From Pseudomonas entomophila (lineage in GTDB: Bacteria > Pseudomonadota > Gammaproteobacteria > Pseudomonadales > Pseudomonadaceae): a stretch of DNA of 64,000 nt. Made by a program: the position numbers and the translations under genes. A model generated the notes under the pieces. The model did no database searches, was not told the DNA's origin, and saw only the letters and a list, made by a program, of their open reading frames with translations. This document shows positions 55,764-64,000 of the stretch, piece after piece (the first letter of the stretch is position 1; each line of letters opens with the position of its first letter). The stretch covers positions 1-64,000 of the forward strand of contig NZ_JARGCS010000034.1 in NCBI RefSeq assembly GCF_029193575.1, read 5' to 3'.

Positions 55764-58700
55764 CTACACCGTATCCACCTTCAACGAATGATCATTGAGC
55801 ATCCCATTGATGATCGTCGCCGTATCCTGCCCCGCCGCGATCAGCCCACCCGCCCCGGCCGTGACGCCGTAATGCTGCGCCAGGTCGACCCCGGCCAGTT
55901 CGATGGTCTGGATCGGCGCGGCCCCCGCCACGCTGCTGACTTCGATGGTCGACACTACGTTGGTCCCGGTACCGCTGACCTTGAAGTGCAGGTAGTCGTC
56001 CAACGAAGCACTGGTGGCATTCTCGCCCTGCAACAGTTGCGACAGATCGAGCCGGTCGTTGCCGAAGGTGAAGTCGGTGACCGTGTCATGCCCGGTGTCG
56101 CCCTTCTGCCAGACGAAGGTGTCGTTGCCGCTGCCACCCGTGAGGGTGTCGTTGCCCGGCCCGCCGATGAGGATGTCGTTGCCCGCGCCACCCTTGAGGA
56201 TGTCGTCCCCCAGGCCACCGTTGAGCAGGTTGTCGCCATCGTTGCCGGTCAGGGTGTCGTTGTAGTCCGAGCCGATCAGGTTCTCGATACCGGTCAGCGT
56301 GTCGCTGCCCGCGCCCAGGGTGTTCTGCGCGCCGAGGTGACTTAGGTCGACCGTCACACCCGCGGTGGCCGAGGCATAGCTGGCGGTGTCGTTGCCGGCG
56401 CCGCCGTCGAGCAGGTCGTTGCCTGGCCCGCCGATCAGCAGGTCGTCGCCGTCGCCCCCGTACAGTTTGTCGTCGCCCGCCCCGCCGACCAGCACATCGT
56501 GGCCGTTGCCGCCGTTCAAGGTGTCGTTGCCAGCGCCCGCCAGCAGCACGTCGTCGCCGTTGCTGCCATTGAGCGTGTTGCCCGCTTGGTAGGTGATATC
56601 CACCGCACCGGCGCCTGTGCCGCCATGGTTGTCGCTGACGGTGTAGCTGCCGTGGTAGACCTCATTCTGTGCGTTGCTGTAGTCGACCACCAGGCTCAGC
56701 TTGTAGTTCTCCGCCGCCTTGCTGTTGCCGCTGGCGTTCTCGCTGTTGATCACATGGATGCTGTACACCCCGTCATGGCTGGCGGTGAAGCTGCCACCAT
56801 CGGCGATCGGCTGGTAGCTGCCGCTGGCATCCTTCCACTCCAGCATCAGGTTGCCCGCCGGGCGGTCGTGGTCGAGGGTGAGGGTCTCGCCCTTGCGCAG
56901 GGTGACGGTGAGTGTGTCCTCGTCGTTGGCATTGCCGTTGCTGATCGAGCCCAGGTAGCCCGCGATCACCAGCGCTGCGGTCATCGACCCGGACAACGCG
57001 GTGAAGTCGCCACGAGCGAGGTCCTTGAACTGGTTCTCGGCCTTGTTGGCGGTAGCGTCGAACTTGATCGTCCGGGCCTGGCTGCCCGGGGTGAAGCCCG
57101 CCCCCTTGTCGGCGAAGCCGGTGTTGAAGGTAATCGGCGCGGCGCTGAGGCGATCATGGTCCGGGTCGCTGTCGTTGGCCAGCAGCGCTTCGGCGGGCAC
57201 CGTCACGCTGGCCCCGGCGATGTTGGTGATGATGTGGTCGGCACCGGCCAACGGCGCGCCGTTGCTGTTGACCCGCACCACCAGGCTGGCGCTGCTGGTG
57301 TCGCCGTCGTTGTCGCTGACGGTGAAACCGAATTTCTCCACCTGGTTGCTGCCGTTGTCCTTGGGCGGTGTGTAGGTGAACTCGCCGGTGTCCATGTCCA
57401 CCAGCAAGGTGCCGCCCAGGGCAGTCTTGATCGACAAGGTGTTGCCGCTGGTGTCGAACGTGGCCTTGTCTGCCCCGCCCGCCACTGAATAGCCGCCCTG
57501 CCCGCCATTGGCCTTCGGATCGAAGGTGTAGGTAACGCCATCGACCAGCAGCGCCTTGATGAAACCACCGTCGGCACCGAAGTGGCCGCCACTCATCAGG
57601 CTGCCGGTGATCGGCGAGCCCTGCACGGTGCCCGAGAGCACGGCACCAAGCTGGCTGAGGTCGGTGACCACCACCGCATTGGTGTCGGTGTGGCTACTGC
57701 CGTCGTAGGCCAGTGGGTCGAGGTTGGGCTGGTTGACCCCGTTGCCCAGGCCAATGGCGTAGGACTTGATGCCGTTGTTATCGAGGAAGGTTTCCCAAGC
57801 CGCTTCACGCACAGCGGTCATCGAATGGCCGTTGGTGGGCACGCCGTCGGAGAAGAAGTACGCGACGTTCTGCGCCCCATCCAGCTTGCCGCTGGTGTTG
57901 AACGCCTCCTGGGCCTTGGTGGCCGCCGAGTCGTAGTAGGTCGAGCCATCGGCGGTGAGGCCGGCGACGATGCTCTTGGCCTCGGCGATCGAGACCCATA
58001 CCGGCGTCTTGACCCACGCACCCGTGGCGAAGGTGACGATCTGCACCTTGATGTCGCCCATGTCGTCGTACTTGTCGAGCAAGGCGTTGATCGCCTGCTT
58101 GGACAGCCCCAAGCGGGTCAGGCCGCTGACCCCGGAGGCCTCGTTCATGCTGCCGGAGACGTCGATCACCAGCAGGATGTTGGAGTCGACCTGGCCTGGG
58201 GTGATGCTACGCTCGGCGCACACCGCCTTGGGCACGTCGTCGACGATGTTGATGGCGATGGTGCTGGTGACGCTGTTGCCCAGCGCGTCGGTGGCCTTGT
58301 AGGTGAAGTACTCGATGACCTTATTGGCGCCATCGTCGGCCCCACCCGGGGTCTTGGGTGCGGACGTCAGCGTATAGGTGTAGGAACCGTCAGCGTTGAG
58401 CTGAAGCTGCCCGAACTGGCCGACGGCATTGCCCACCAGGCTGTAGGTCAGCGCCCCCACGCCCCCAGTGACCGAACCAACCAAGCTGCCGGATGCGGTC
58501 TCCCCCGTCGAGCTCGGGTCGCTGCCGACCACCGTGCCGGCCGCGAGGTCGTTGCCGTCCTTGTTCAGGTCCAAAGCTTTTTCGTACACCTTCACGTCGC
58601 TGTCTTCGCAGGCGACCAGCTTGCAGTCCTGCACGTTGATGGTGATGGTCGTGGTGCTCTCATCGCCATCGGCATCGCGAAGGGTATAGACGAACACGTC

Positions 58701-61700
58701 GCTGGCCCCGGCCGGCGCCACGCTGTTGGGGTTTACGTGGTAGGTCGCGTTGCCTTGGGCGTCGAGGGTCAGGTAGCCGTACTGACCCGCCACCTGGGCA
58801 CCCAGTTGCCCGAGGGCCGAGGTCGAGGTATCGGTGCCGGCGCGTACACCGACCACATAGAGGCCATCAGGCCGCACATCGGCACCGATCACGTCGTTGT
58901 CCAGCACGTTGCCACTGACCGTGCCGCCTTCGGTCACGTTGGCCACGTCACAATGCGCCTTGGGCACATCGTCGACGATACTGACGACGATGGTGCTGGT
59001 GGTCGAGTTGCCCTGCGAATCCGTCACCTGGTAGGTGAACGACTCGGTCACGGTATTCGGCCCATCATTGGCCGGCGTCGGCGACTTCGGGGCGGACGTC
59101 AACGTGTAGGTGTAGGAACCGTCGGCATTGAGTTGAATCTGCCCGTACTGGCCGACGGCATTGCCGACCAGGGTGTAGGTCAAAGCCCCTACTCCTCCAG
59201 TGGCCGAGCCTACCAGGCTGCCAGACGCAGTCTCCTTGGTCGAAGTCGGGTCGCTGCCAGTGACTGTACCGGCCGCCAGGTCGTTGCCGTCCTTGTTCAG
59301 GTCCAGGGCTTTTTCGTACACCTTCACGTCGTGGTCTTCGCAGGCGATCAACTTGCTGTCCTGCACATTGATGGTGATGGTCGTGGTGCTTTCATCGCCA
59401 TCGGCATCGCGGATGGTGTAGACGAACACATCGCTGGCCCCGGCCGGCGCCACGCTGTTGGGGTGAGCGTGGTAGGTCGCGTTGCCCTGGGCGTCGAGGG
59501 TCAGGTAGCCGTATTGCCCCGCCACCTGGGTGCCCAACTGGCCGATAGCCGAGGTCGAGGTATCGTTACCGGCGCGCACGCCCACCACGTATTGGCCGTC
59601 AGCGCGGACATCGGCGCCGACCACGTCGTTGTCGAGCACGTTGCCGCTGACCGTGCCGCCTTCGGTCACGTTGGCCACGTCGCAATGCGCCTTGGGCACG
59701 TCGTCGACGATGGTGATGGTGATGGTGCTGGTGGTCGAGTTGCCCAGCGAGTCCTTCACTTGGAAGGTGAAGGTTTCCGTCAGGCTGTTCGGGCCGTCGT
59801 TGGCCGGCGTCGGCGATTGCGGCGCGGAGGTCAGCGTGTAGGTGTAAGTGCCATCGGCATTGAGCTGGATCTGGCCATACTGGCCAGCCGGGCTGCCCAC
59901 CAGGGTGAAGGTCATCGCGCCGACGCCGCCGCTGACCGAGCCCGCCAGCGAGCCGGTGGCGGTTTCGCCAGTGGAACCGGGCTGGCTGCCGGTGACGGTG
60001 CCAGGGGCCAGGTCGTTGCCGTCCTGCACCAAGTCCAGCGCTTTCTCGTAGACGGTCACGCCATTGCCCGGCGCCACCACCAGCGAGCAGTCGTGGATAT
60101 CGATGGTAATGGTGGTGGTGCTTTCATCGCCGTCGGCGTCGCGAATGGTATAGACGAACACATCGGTGGCCCCGGCCGGCGCCACGCTGTTGGGGGTGGA
60201 ATGGTAGGTGGCGTTGCCCTGGGCATCGATCACCAGGTAGCCGTACTGGCCCGCCACCTGGGTGCCGAGCTGGCCGATGGCCGAGGTCGAGGTGTCGGAC
60301 CCGGCGCGCACGCCGACCACGTACTGGCCGTCGGCGCGCACATCGGCGCCGAATACGTCATTGACCAGCACATTGCCGCTGACCGTGCCGCCCTCGGACA
60401 CGTTGGCGAAGTCGCTGTGGGCCTTGGGCACATCGTCGACGATGGTGATGGTGATGGTGCTGGTGGTCGAGTTGCCCAGCGCATCCTTGACCTCGTAGGT
60501 AAAGCTCTCGGTCACGGTGTTCGGGCCGTCGTTGGCCGGCGTCGGCGATTGCGGCGCGGAGGTCAGCGTGTAGGTGTATGTGCCATCGGCATTGAGTTGG
60601 ATCTGGCCGTACTGGCCGACCGCATTGCCAACCAGGCTGTAGGTCAACGCCCCGACACCGCCGGTGACCGACCCTGCCAGCGAGCCGGTGGCGGTTTCGC
60701 CAGTGGAGCCGGGCTGGCTGCCGGTGACGTTGCCGGGGGCCAGGTCGTTGCCGTCCTTGACCAGGTCGAGCGCCTTCTCGTAGACCGTGACCTCGCCGTC
60801 AGGGCCGGCGATCAGTGAGCAATCCTTGACATTGATGGTGATGGTGGTGGTGCTTTCATCGCCATCGGTGTCGCGGATGGTATAGACGAACACGTCCGTC
60901 GCGCCGGGCGGCGCCACGGCGTTCGGGTTGGCGTGGTAAAAGGCATTGCCCGCGGCATCGAGGGTCAGGGTGCCGTACAGACCGGAAATCGCGGTATTGA
61001 GGTTGCCGATGGCTGAGCTCGAAGTGTCCGAGCCCGCGCGGGCGCCCACCACCACGTTGCTGGTGCCGGCCTGGTCGGCGCCAAGCTGGTCATTGTGCAG
61101 CACATTGCCGCTGACCGTGCCGCCCTCCACCACCGTGGCCGAATCGGCTTCGGCCTTGGGCACGTCGTCGACGATGTTGACGTCGAGGCTGCCGGTGGCG
61201 CTGCTGCCGTCGGTGTCCAGGGCCACCACCGTGAAGCTTTCGCTTAGGCTGTTGGCGCCGTCGCCCGTGGGGTGGCCTTCATTGTCGAGCAGGGTGTAGC
61301 TGTAGCTCACCACGCCGGTCGCCGGGTTGTAGCCGGTGATGGTCAGGGTATTGCCCAACGGGGTGGTGATGGATTGCGGGAAACCGACCGCCACGCCGCC
61401 GCTGAGCACGGTGATGCCGCCGACAGTCAGGGTTTGCAGGCCATCGGGGGCGGTGACGGTGAAGCTGCCGCCCTGGGTCAAAGCGGCGGCGTTCGGGGCG
61501 CTGCCGTCGCTCAGGTGCTTCTCGTAGACGGTCAGCTCGCCGCCATTCACGTCGAGGCCGCCAAGCGTGACCGGGTCGTCGAGGTTGGTGATGTTCAGCG
61601 TCAGGGTCGCGGTGCTGGTGTCGCCATCGGCATCCTTCAGGGTGTAGGTGAAGGTCTCCACCCCGTTACCGCCGCCGTGCAGGTTCTTGAAGTCCGGGTC

Positions 61701-62894
61701 GTCGGTGTTGAGCGTGTAGGTGTAGGAGCCGTCGGCGGCCAGTACCAAGGTGCCATAGGTCCCGACGAAGGTGCCGGCCACCACCGGGCCGCTGGGAATG
61801 CGGTCGGCGCCTTGCACATCGTTGGTCAGCACGTTGCCGGTCAGCTCGGTGTGCTGCTCGGTGGCGGTGGAGGGGTGAGTGTCGTCCACGGCCTTGGGCA
61901 CATCGTCGAGGATGATCACGTCCAGCGTACCGCTGGCGATATCGCCATCGCTGTCGCTGACCAATACCGGGAAGTGCTCGCCCAGTGAGTTGCTGCCCGC
62001 ACCGTCGGGGTGCTGCTCGGCGCCGACCAGGGTATAGCTGTAGCTGACCACACCGGTGGCGGGGTTGTAGCCGGTGATCGTGAGGATATTGCCAAGGCCC
62101 GTGGTGATGGACTGGCCAACGCCGGTCACGACGCCAGCAGTGACCACGTTGATGCCACCGACGCTGAGGTTGAACACGCCGTCCGGTGCGACCACGGTGA
62201 AGCTGCCCTGCTGGGTCAGCGCGCCTGGGTTGCTGGCCGAGCCTTGCGGCAGGTTGGCTTCGTTGAGGATTAGCTCGGCGGGGCTCAGGTCGAGGCCGCG
62301 CAAGGTGACGGGGTTATCGACCGGAGGCGCTGGCGGGTTGACCGACGGATTGCCCGGTGGGCTGAACGGGGCGGCATTATTGTCGCTGTCCAGCGTGCCG
62401 ATGTAGCGGTTGGCCAGCTCCGGGATGCCGTTGAAGCCTGCCGTGGGGAAGCCGATGTTGGGGTCGACCCGACCGGCCACTTCAGTCAGCAGCACGAAAC
62501 TGTGGCCGCCGCCCAGGGCACCCGGTGCACCGTTGGCATTCGGCCCGGCGGCGGGGGCCTCGGCCTCCTCGGTCGGGTCGGCACCCGCCGCGATGGCTTG
62601 TTGCAAGCGCTCGACATCGCTCAACTGCGCCTCGCTCGGCACGCTATCGGTGGTGTGCACAGCGGGCGCGCGATTGGCCAGCAGATCGGGCGTCATCTCC
62701 AGGCTGCTGCCGCGGCCCAGGGTCAGCTCGGCACCGTTGTGCAAGCGCACCGCCACCGCGCCCGTGGCGCCGGTTTCCAGTTGCTCGCCGGCGAACAGAC
62801 GGTCGCCCTCCACCAACAGACGACGCTGGCCGTCATCCCCTACCGCGAATACCTGGCCAACCACCTTGCTGACCACACCGACTAATTTAGCCAT
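55764..62894 (-). CDS. Large type I-secreted RTX adhesin, LapA/MapA-like, with VWA domain
   Basis: 2376 residues. (1) The N-terminal retention module (MAKLVGVVSKVVGQVFAVGD...) matches LapA-type adhesins, with di-alanine candidates IAAG (101-104) and PAAG (114-117) where LapG cleaves. (2) T1SS-143-type repeats, about 210-1560: four 244-residue units of high similarity plus diverged ones, each closing in DDVPKA. (3) A VWA domain, about 1570-1760, with MIDAS motif DVSGS at 1577-1581. (4) RTX nonapeptides (GGxGxDxLx type), about 2105-2270. (5) A C-terminal secretion region ending NDHSLKVDTV. No Cys-rich or signal-peptide start is present, as expected for T1SS. The ATG at 62894 has GGGGAGG upstream. 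Divergent from a lapE-like gene. Expected to anchor cells to surfaces under c-di-GMP control. Confidence 0.9.
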   Translation of the reverse strand: MAKLVGVVSKVVGQVFAVGDDGQRRLLVEGDRLFAGEQLETGATGAVAVRLHNGAELTLGRGSSLEMTPDLLANRAPAVHTTDSVPSEAQLSDVERLQQAIAAGADPTEEAEAPAAGPNANGAPGALGGGHSFVLLTEVAGRVDPNIGFPTAGFNGIPELANRYIGTLDSDNNAAPFSPPGNPSVNPPAPPVDNPVTLRGLDLSPAELILNEANLPQGSASNPGALTQQGSFTVVAPDGVFNLSVGGINVVTAGVVTGVGQSITTGLGNILTITGYNPATGVVSYSYTLVGAEQHPDGAGSNSLGEHFPVLVSDSDGDIASGTLDVIILDDVPKAVDDTHPSTATEQHTELTGNVLTNDVQGADRIPSGPVVAGTFVGTYGTLVLAADGSYTYTLNTDDPDFKNLHGGGNGVETFTYTLKDADGDTSTATLTLNITNLDDPVTLGGLDVNGGELTVYEKHLSDGSAPNAAALTQGGSFTVTAPDGLQTLTVGGITVLSGGVAVGFPQSITTPLGNTLTITGYNPATGVVSYSYTLLDNEGHPTGDGANSLSESFTVVALDTDGSSATGSLDVNIVDDVPKAEADSATVVEGGTVSGNVLHNDQLGADQAGTSNVVVGARAGSDTSSSAIGNLNTAISGLYGTLTLDAAGNAFYHANPNAVAPPGATDVFVYTIRDTDGDESTTTITINVKDCSLIAGPDGEVTVYEKALDLVKDGNDLAPGNVTGSQPGSTGETATGSLAGSVTGGVGALTYSLVGNAVGQYGQIQLNADGTYTYTLTSAPQSPTPANDGPNTVTESFTYEVKDALGNSTTSTITITIVDDVPKAHSDFANVSEGGTVSGNVLVNDVFGADVRADGQYVVGVRAGSDTSTSAIGQLGTQVAGQYGYLVIDAQGNATYHSTPNSVAPAGATDVFVYTIRDADGDESTTTITIDIHDCSLVVAPGNGVTVYEKALDLVQDGNDLAPGTVTGSQPGSTGETATGSLAGSVSGGVGAMTFTLVGSPAGQYGQIQLNADGTYTYTLTSAPQSPTPANDGPNSLTETFTFQVKDSLGNSTTSTITITIVDDVPKAHCDVANVTEGGTVSGNVLDNDVVGADVRADGQYVVGVRAGNDTSTSAIGQLGTQVAGQYGYLTLDAQGNATYHAHPNSVAPAGASDVFVYTIRDADGDESTTTITINVQDSKLIACEDHDVKVYEKALDLNKDGNDLAAGTVTGSDPTSTKETASGSLVGSATGGVGALTYTLVGNAVGQYGQIQLNADGSYTYTLTSAPKSPTPANDGPNTVTESFTYQVTDSQGNSTTSTIVVSIVDDVPKAHCDVANVTEGGTVSGNVLDNDVIGADVRPDGLYVVGVRAGTDTSTSALGQLGAQVAGQYGYLTLDAQGNATYHVNPNSVAPAGASDVFVYTLRDADGDESTTTITINVQDCKLVACEDSDVKVYEKALDLNKDGNDLAAGTVVGSDPSSTGETASGSLVGSVTGGVGALTYSLVGNAVGQFGQLQLNADGSYTYTLTSAPKTPGGADDGANKVIEYFTYKATDALGNSVTSTIAINIVDDVPKAVCAERSITPGQVDSNILLVIDVSGSMNEASGVSGLTRLGLSKQAINALLDKYDDMGDIKVQIVTFATGAWVKTPVWVSIAEAKSIVAGLTADGSTYYDSAATKAQEAFNTSGKLDGAQNVAYFFSDGVPTNGHSMTAVREAAWETFLDNNGIKSYAIGLGNGVNQPNLDPLAYDGSSHTDTNAVVVTDLSQLGAVLSGTVQGSPITGSLMSGGHFGADGGFIKALLVDGVTYTFDPKANGGQGGYSVAGGADKATFDTSGNTLSIKTALGGTLLVDMDTGEFTYTPPKDNGSNQVEKFGFTVSDNDGDTSSASLVVRVNSNGAPLAGADHIITNIAGASVTVPAEALLANDSDPDHDRLSAAPITFNTGFADKGAGFTPGSQARTIKFDATANKAENQFKDLARGDFTALSGSMTAALVIAGYLGSISNGNANDEDTLTVTLRKGETLTLDHDRPAGNLMLEWKDASGSYQPIADGGSFTASHDGVYSIHVINSENASGNSKAAENYKLSLVVDYSNAQNEVYHGSYTVSDNHGGTGAGAVDITYQAGNTLNGSNGDDVLLAGAGNDTLNGGNGHDVLVGGAGDDKLYGGDGDDLLIGGPGNDLLDGGAGNDTASYASATAGVTVDLSHLGAQNTLGAGSDTLTGIENLIGSDYNDTLTGNDGDNLLNGGLGDDILKGGAGNDILIGGPGNDTLTGGSGNDTFVWQKGDTGHDTVTDFTFGNDRLDLSQLLQGENATSASLDDYLHFKVSGTGTNVVSTIEVSSVAGAAPIQTIELAGVDLAQHYGVTAGAGGLIAAGQDTATIINGMLNDHSLKVDTV
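58225..61152 (-). repeat. Four tandem 732-bp repeats in the adhesin gene
   Basis: The word GCCTTGGGCAC (in each DDVPKA junction) recurs at 58225, 58957, 59689, 60421 and 61153, exactly 732 bases apart each time, so there are four 244-codon units. The next junction, at 61891, is 738 bases on. The regular spacing and high identity mark recent duplication. Confidence 0.9.
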
Positions 62895-62956
62895 GAGCGC
62901 ACGCCTCCCCTGCCGATAGGCTTTCGCAGTCGTGGACAGGCCGGGTAATGCGGGAG

Positions 62957-62981
62957 GCGATCCGCTGCGGCAGTGGATCGC
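62957..62981 (-). promoter_or_regulatory. Hairpin in the adhesin 5' leader
   Basis: GCGATCCGCT (62957-62966) and AGTGGATCGC (62972-62981) form a 10-bp stem with one G-T pair and a 5-base loop, about 63 bases upstream of the adhesin start. Confidence 0.45.
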
Positions 62982-63375
62982 ATCTGTCACGTCGGTGAGC
63001 AACTTCAGTCACGCGACAGCTTCGACAACAGCGGTAGTGGGAATTGGCCACCCATTAAATGCCAATTTTTTGTCGCCAGATTCCGCTTTTGTCGTCCTCT
63101 CCTGGGTCCTTAGCTGCAAAAAATCTTGAACTTTCTCCGAGGCCCGAAAATCGCTCACTTGAGCTGATTTGCCAGACCACCTGAATAGAACAATGTCCCG
63201 GATTCCTTAGACCGCATAAGTTTTTTTTCGCATATACCTTATGAAAAAATCTTCTTAGCTCGGCCGTTAAATGTTCTTAGCTCTGTTGTTACAAACCTGA
63301 AACGGTTTGAACCTCATTTTTCGTCACTTTTTTGACGATAGCAGGACCTTATTCAAGACCAGGGAGATGTACCCC
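62982..63375. other. AT-rich divergent region between adhesin and lapE-like gene
   Basis: About 390 bases without a gene, with a strongly AT-rich core (about 63180-63345: runs of T, ATATACC, TTATGAAAAAATC, GTCACTTTTTTGAC). Such composition stands out against the GC-rich window and suits a silencer such as MvaT/TurA. Contains the promoters of both genes; I cannot place -35/-10 boxes with certainty. Confidence 0.5.
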
Positions 63376-64000
63376 ATGCGCGTTCTAACCCCCATCAGCA
63401 GTGCGATCCTGTTGGCAATGGCCTGCGCCGGCCAGGCCCAGGCGATGTCGATCAACGAGGCCGTCCAGAACGCCGTGGACCAGCACCCCGAGATCAGCGC
63501 CAGCCGTAACAGCCGGCTGTCTGCCGATGAGGATGTGAAGTTCGCCCGTGGCGGCTACTACCCCAGCGTCGACCTGATTGCCGGCTATGGCCGCCAGCGC
63601 TCGGACAACCTCAATACCCGGGGTTTCAATGCCGACGGCACGCGCAACCACAACAAGGAAACCCTGAGCTACACCCAGTCGGAGCTGCGCCTGCGGCAGA
63701 TGCTGTTCGACGGCTTCAACACCCCCAATGAGGTAGGCCGCACCGAAGCGGTGGCCACCTCGCGCGCCTACTACACCCAGGCCACTGCCGAAACCGTGGC
63801 GCTACGCGCCATCGAGGTGTACCTGGAAGTGCTCAAGCGCCGTGAGCTGGTGACCCTGGCCAAGAACAACCTGCAAGCGCACCTGCGGGTCAACGACCAG
63901 ATCGGCCTGCGCAGCGAACGCGGTGTGGGCAGCACCGCCGACCTCGACCAGTCGCGCGCACGCCGGGCCCTGGCAGAAAACAACCTGGACACCGCCGAAG
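63376..64000 (+). CDS. lapE: TolC-family type I secretion outer-membrane protein (LapE/AggA-like), cut by window end
   Basis: Starts ATG at 63376 behind AGGGAGATG and stays open to the last base: 208 codons plus one base. Signal peptide MRVLTPISSAILLAMACAGQ (cleavage about residue 23), then OEP-type helices: MSINEAVQNAVDQHPEI, ARGGYYPSVDLIAGYGRQR, LRLRQMLFDGFNTPNEVGR, and RGVGSTADLDQSRARRALAE, the hallmarks of TolC/LapE channels. In P. putida the LapE/AggA homologue, as I recall, lies in this neighbourhood (after recQ). It should export the divergent adhesin and possibly LapA. Whether ABC and membrane-fusion genes follow is outside the window. Confidence 0.88.
   Translation, partial: MRVLTPISSAILLAMACAGQAQAMSINEAVQNAVDQHPEISASRNSRLSADEDVKFARGGYYPSVDLIAGYGRQRSDNLNTRGFNADGTRNHNKETLSYTQSELRLRQMLFDGFNTPNEVGRTEAVATSRAYYTQATAETVALRAIEVYLEVLKRRELVTLAKNNLQAHLRVNDQIGLRSERGVGSTADLDQSRARRALAENNLDTAE

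Noticed and set aside
57582..60818. Open frame of 1078 codons antisense to the adhesin repeats
   Set aside because: It comes from the codon bias and repeats of the adhesin on the other strand; it repeats with the same 732-base period and has no recognisable domain or ribosome site.
58225..61152. Regular repeats considered as a CRISPR or satellite array
   Set aside because: The period of 732 bases and unbroken reading frame show protein repeats; there are no short repeats with unique spacers.

Overview
The window is a chromosomal stretch of a high-GC Pseudomonas of the P. putida / P. entomophila type. The evidence is the gene content and order: lysC-csrA(rsmA)-tRNA-Ser-tRNA-Arg, the complete aru/ast arginine succinyltransferase operon next to argR and the aot transporter, phhR divergent from phhAB, and the scpAB-rluB cluster. 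Many intergenic gaps also carry the 'GCGGGGCAAGCCCGC' type of REP element common in this group. Almost everything is ordinary core genome. The accessory parts are a truncated IS3-type insertion sequence at the left edge and a large surface adhesin at the right edge.

Layout, left to right. 1-847: 3' end of an IS3-family element. 863-7635 (minus): mgtE, three tandem tRNA-Arg(ACG), tRNA-Ser(GCT), csrA, lysC, alaS. 7984-15613 (minus): arginine succinyltransferase catabolic operon aruC-aruF-aruG-astD-astB-(small His/Cys-tailed protein)-astE. 15943-20065 (minus): aotJ-aotQ-aotM-aotP-argR, arginine uptake and its regulator. 20613-22574 (minus): acs. 22990-26401: a DUF2790 protein, then phhR divergent from phhA-phhB (phenylalanine hydroxylation). 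26682-32297: a 42-residue ORF, a YhhS-type MFS carrier, a 1006-residue YdiJ-type FAD/Fe-S dehydrogenase and a divergent LysR regulator. 32418-38854 (minus): an AroP-type permease, then rnm-yciO-scpA-scpB-rluB. 38921-42994 (plus): yciB-yciI, then a coiled-coil membrane protein with a CpxR-like regulator, a Spy/CpxP-like protein and a CpxA-like kinase. 43028-55576: nitroreductase, trkH, AraC regulator, Mpo1-like protein, metallophosphoesterase, EamA transporter, SelT/W/H-like protein, type Vd patatin autotransporter, MarR regulator, recQ, YecA-like protein, ybaN and a cupin. 55764-64000: a 2376-residue type I-secreted, LapA/MapA-like RTX adhesin, divergent from the start of a TolC/LapE-type outer-membrane channel that runs off the right edge.

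Regulatory logic read from the sequence. (i) Two near-identical TyrR/PhhR-like boxes occur, one between phhR and phhA and one upstream of the aromatic amino-acid permease, suggesting a local aromatic amino-acid regulon. (ii) Two direct repeats resembling CpxR boxes lie upstream of the cpxR-containing operon and of the spy-like gene, which supports a Cpx-type envelope stress circuit. (iii) ArgR-like half-sites (TGTCGC-N8-AA) lie upstream of aruC and of aotJ. (iv) The adhesin has the hallmarks of a LapD/LapG-controlled cell-surface protein: an N-terminal retention module with di-alanine candidate LapG sites, 732-bp repeat units, a VWA domain, RTX repeats and a C-terminal secretion region. It faces an outer-membrane T1SS gene across an unusually AT-rich divergent promoter region.

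No CRISPR array, prophage, replication origin or clearly novel multi-gene system was found. The most notable system is the adhesin/LapE pair at the right edge.
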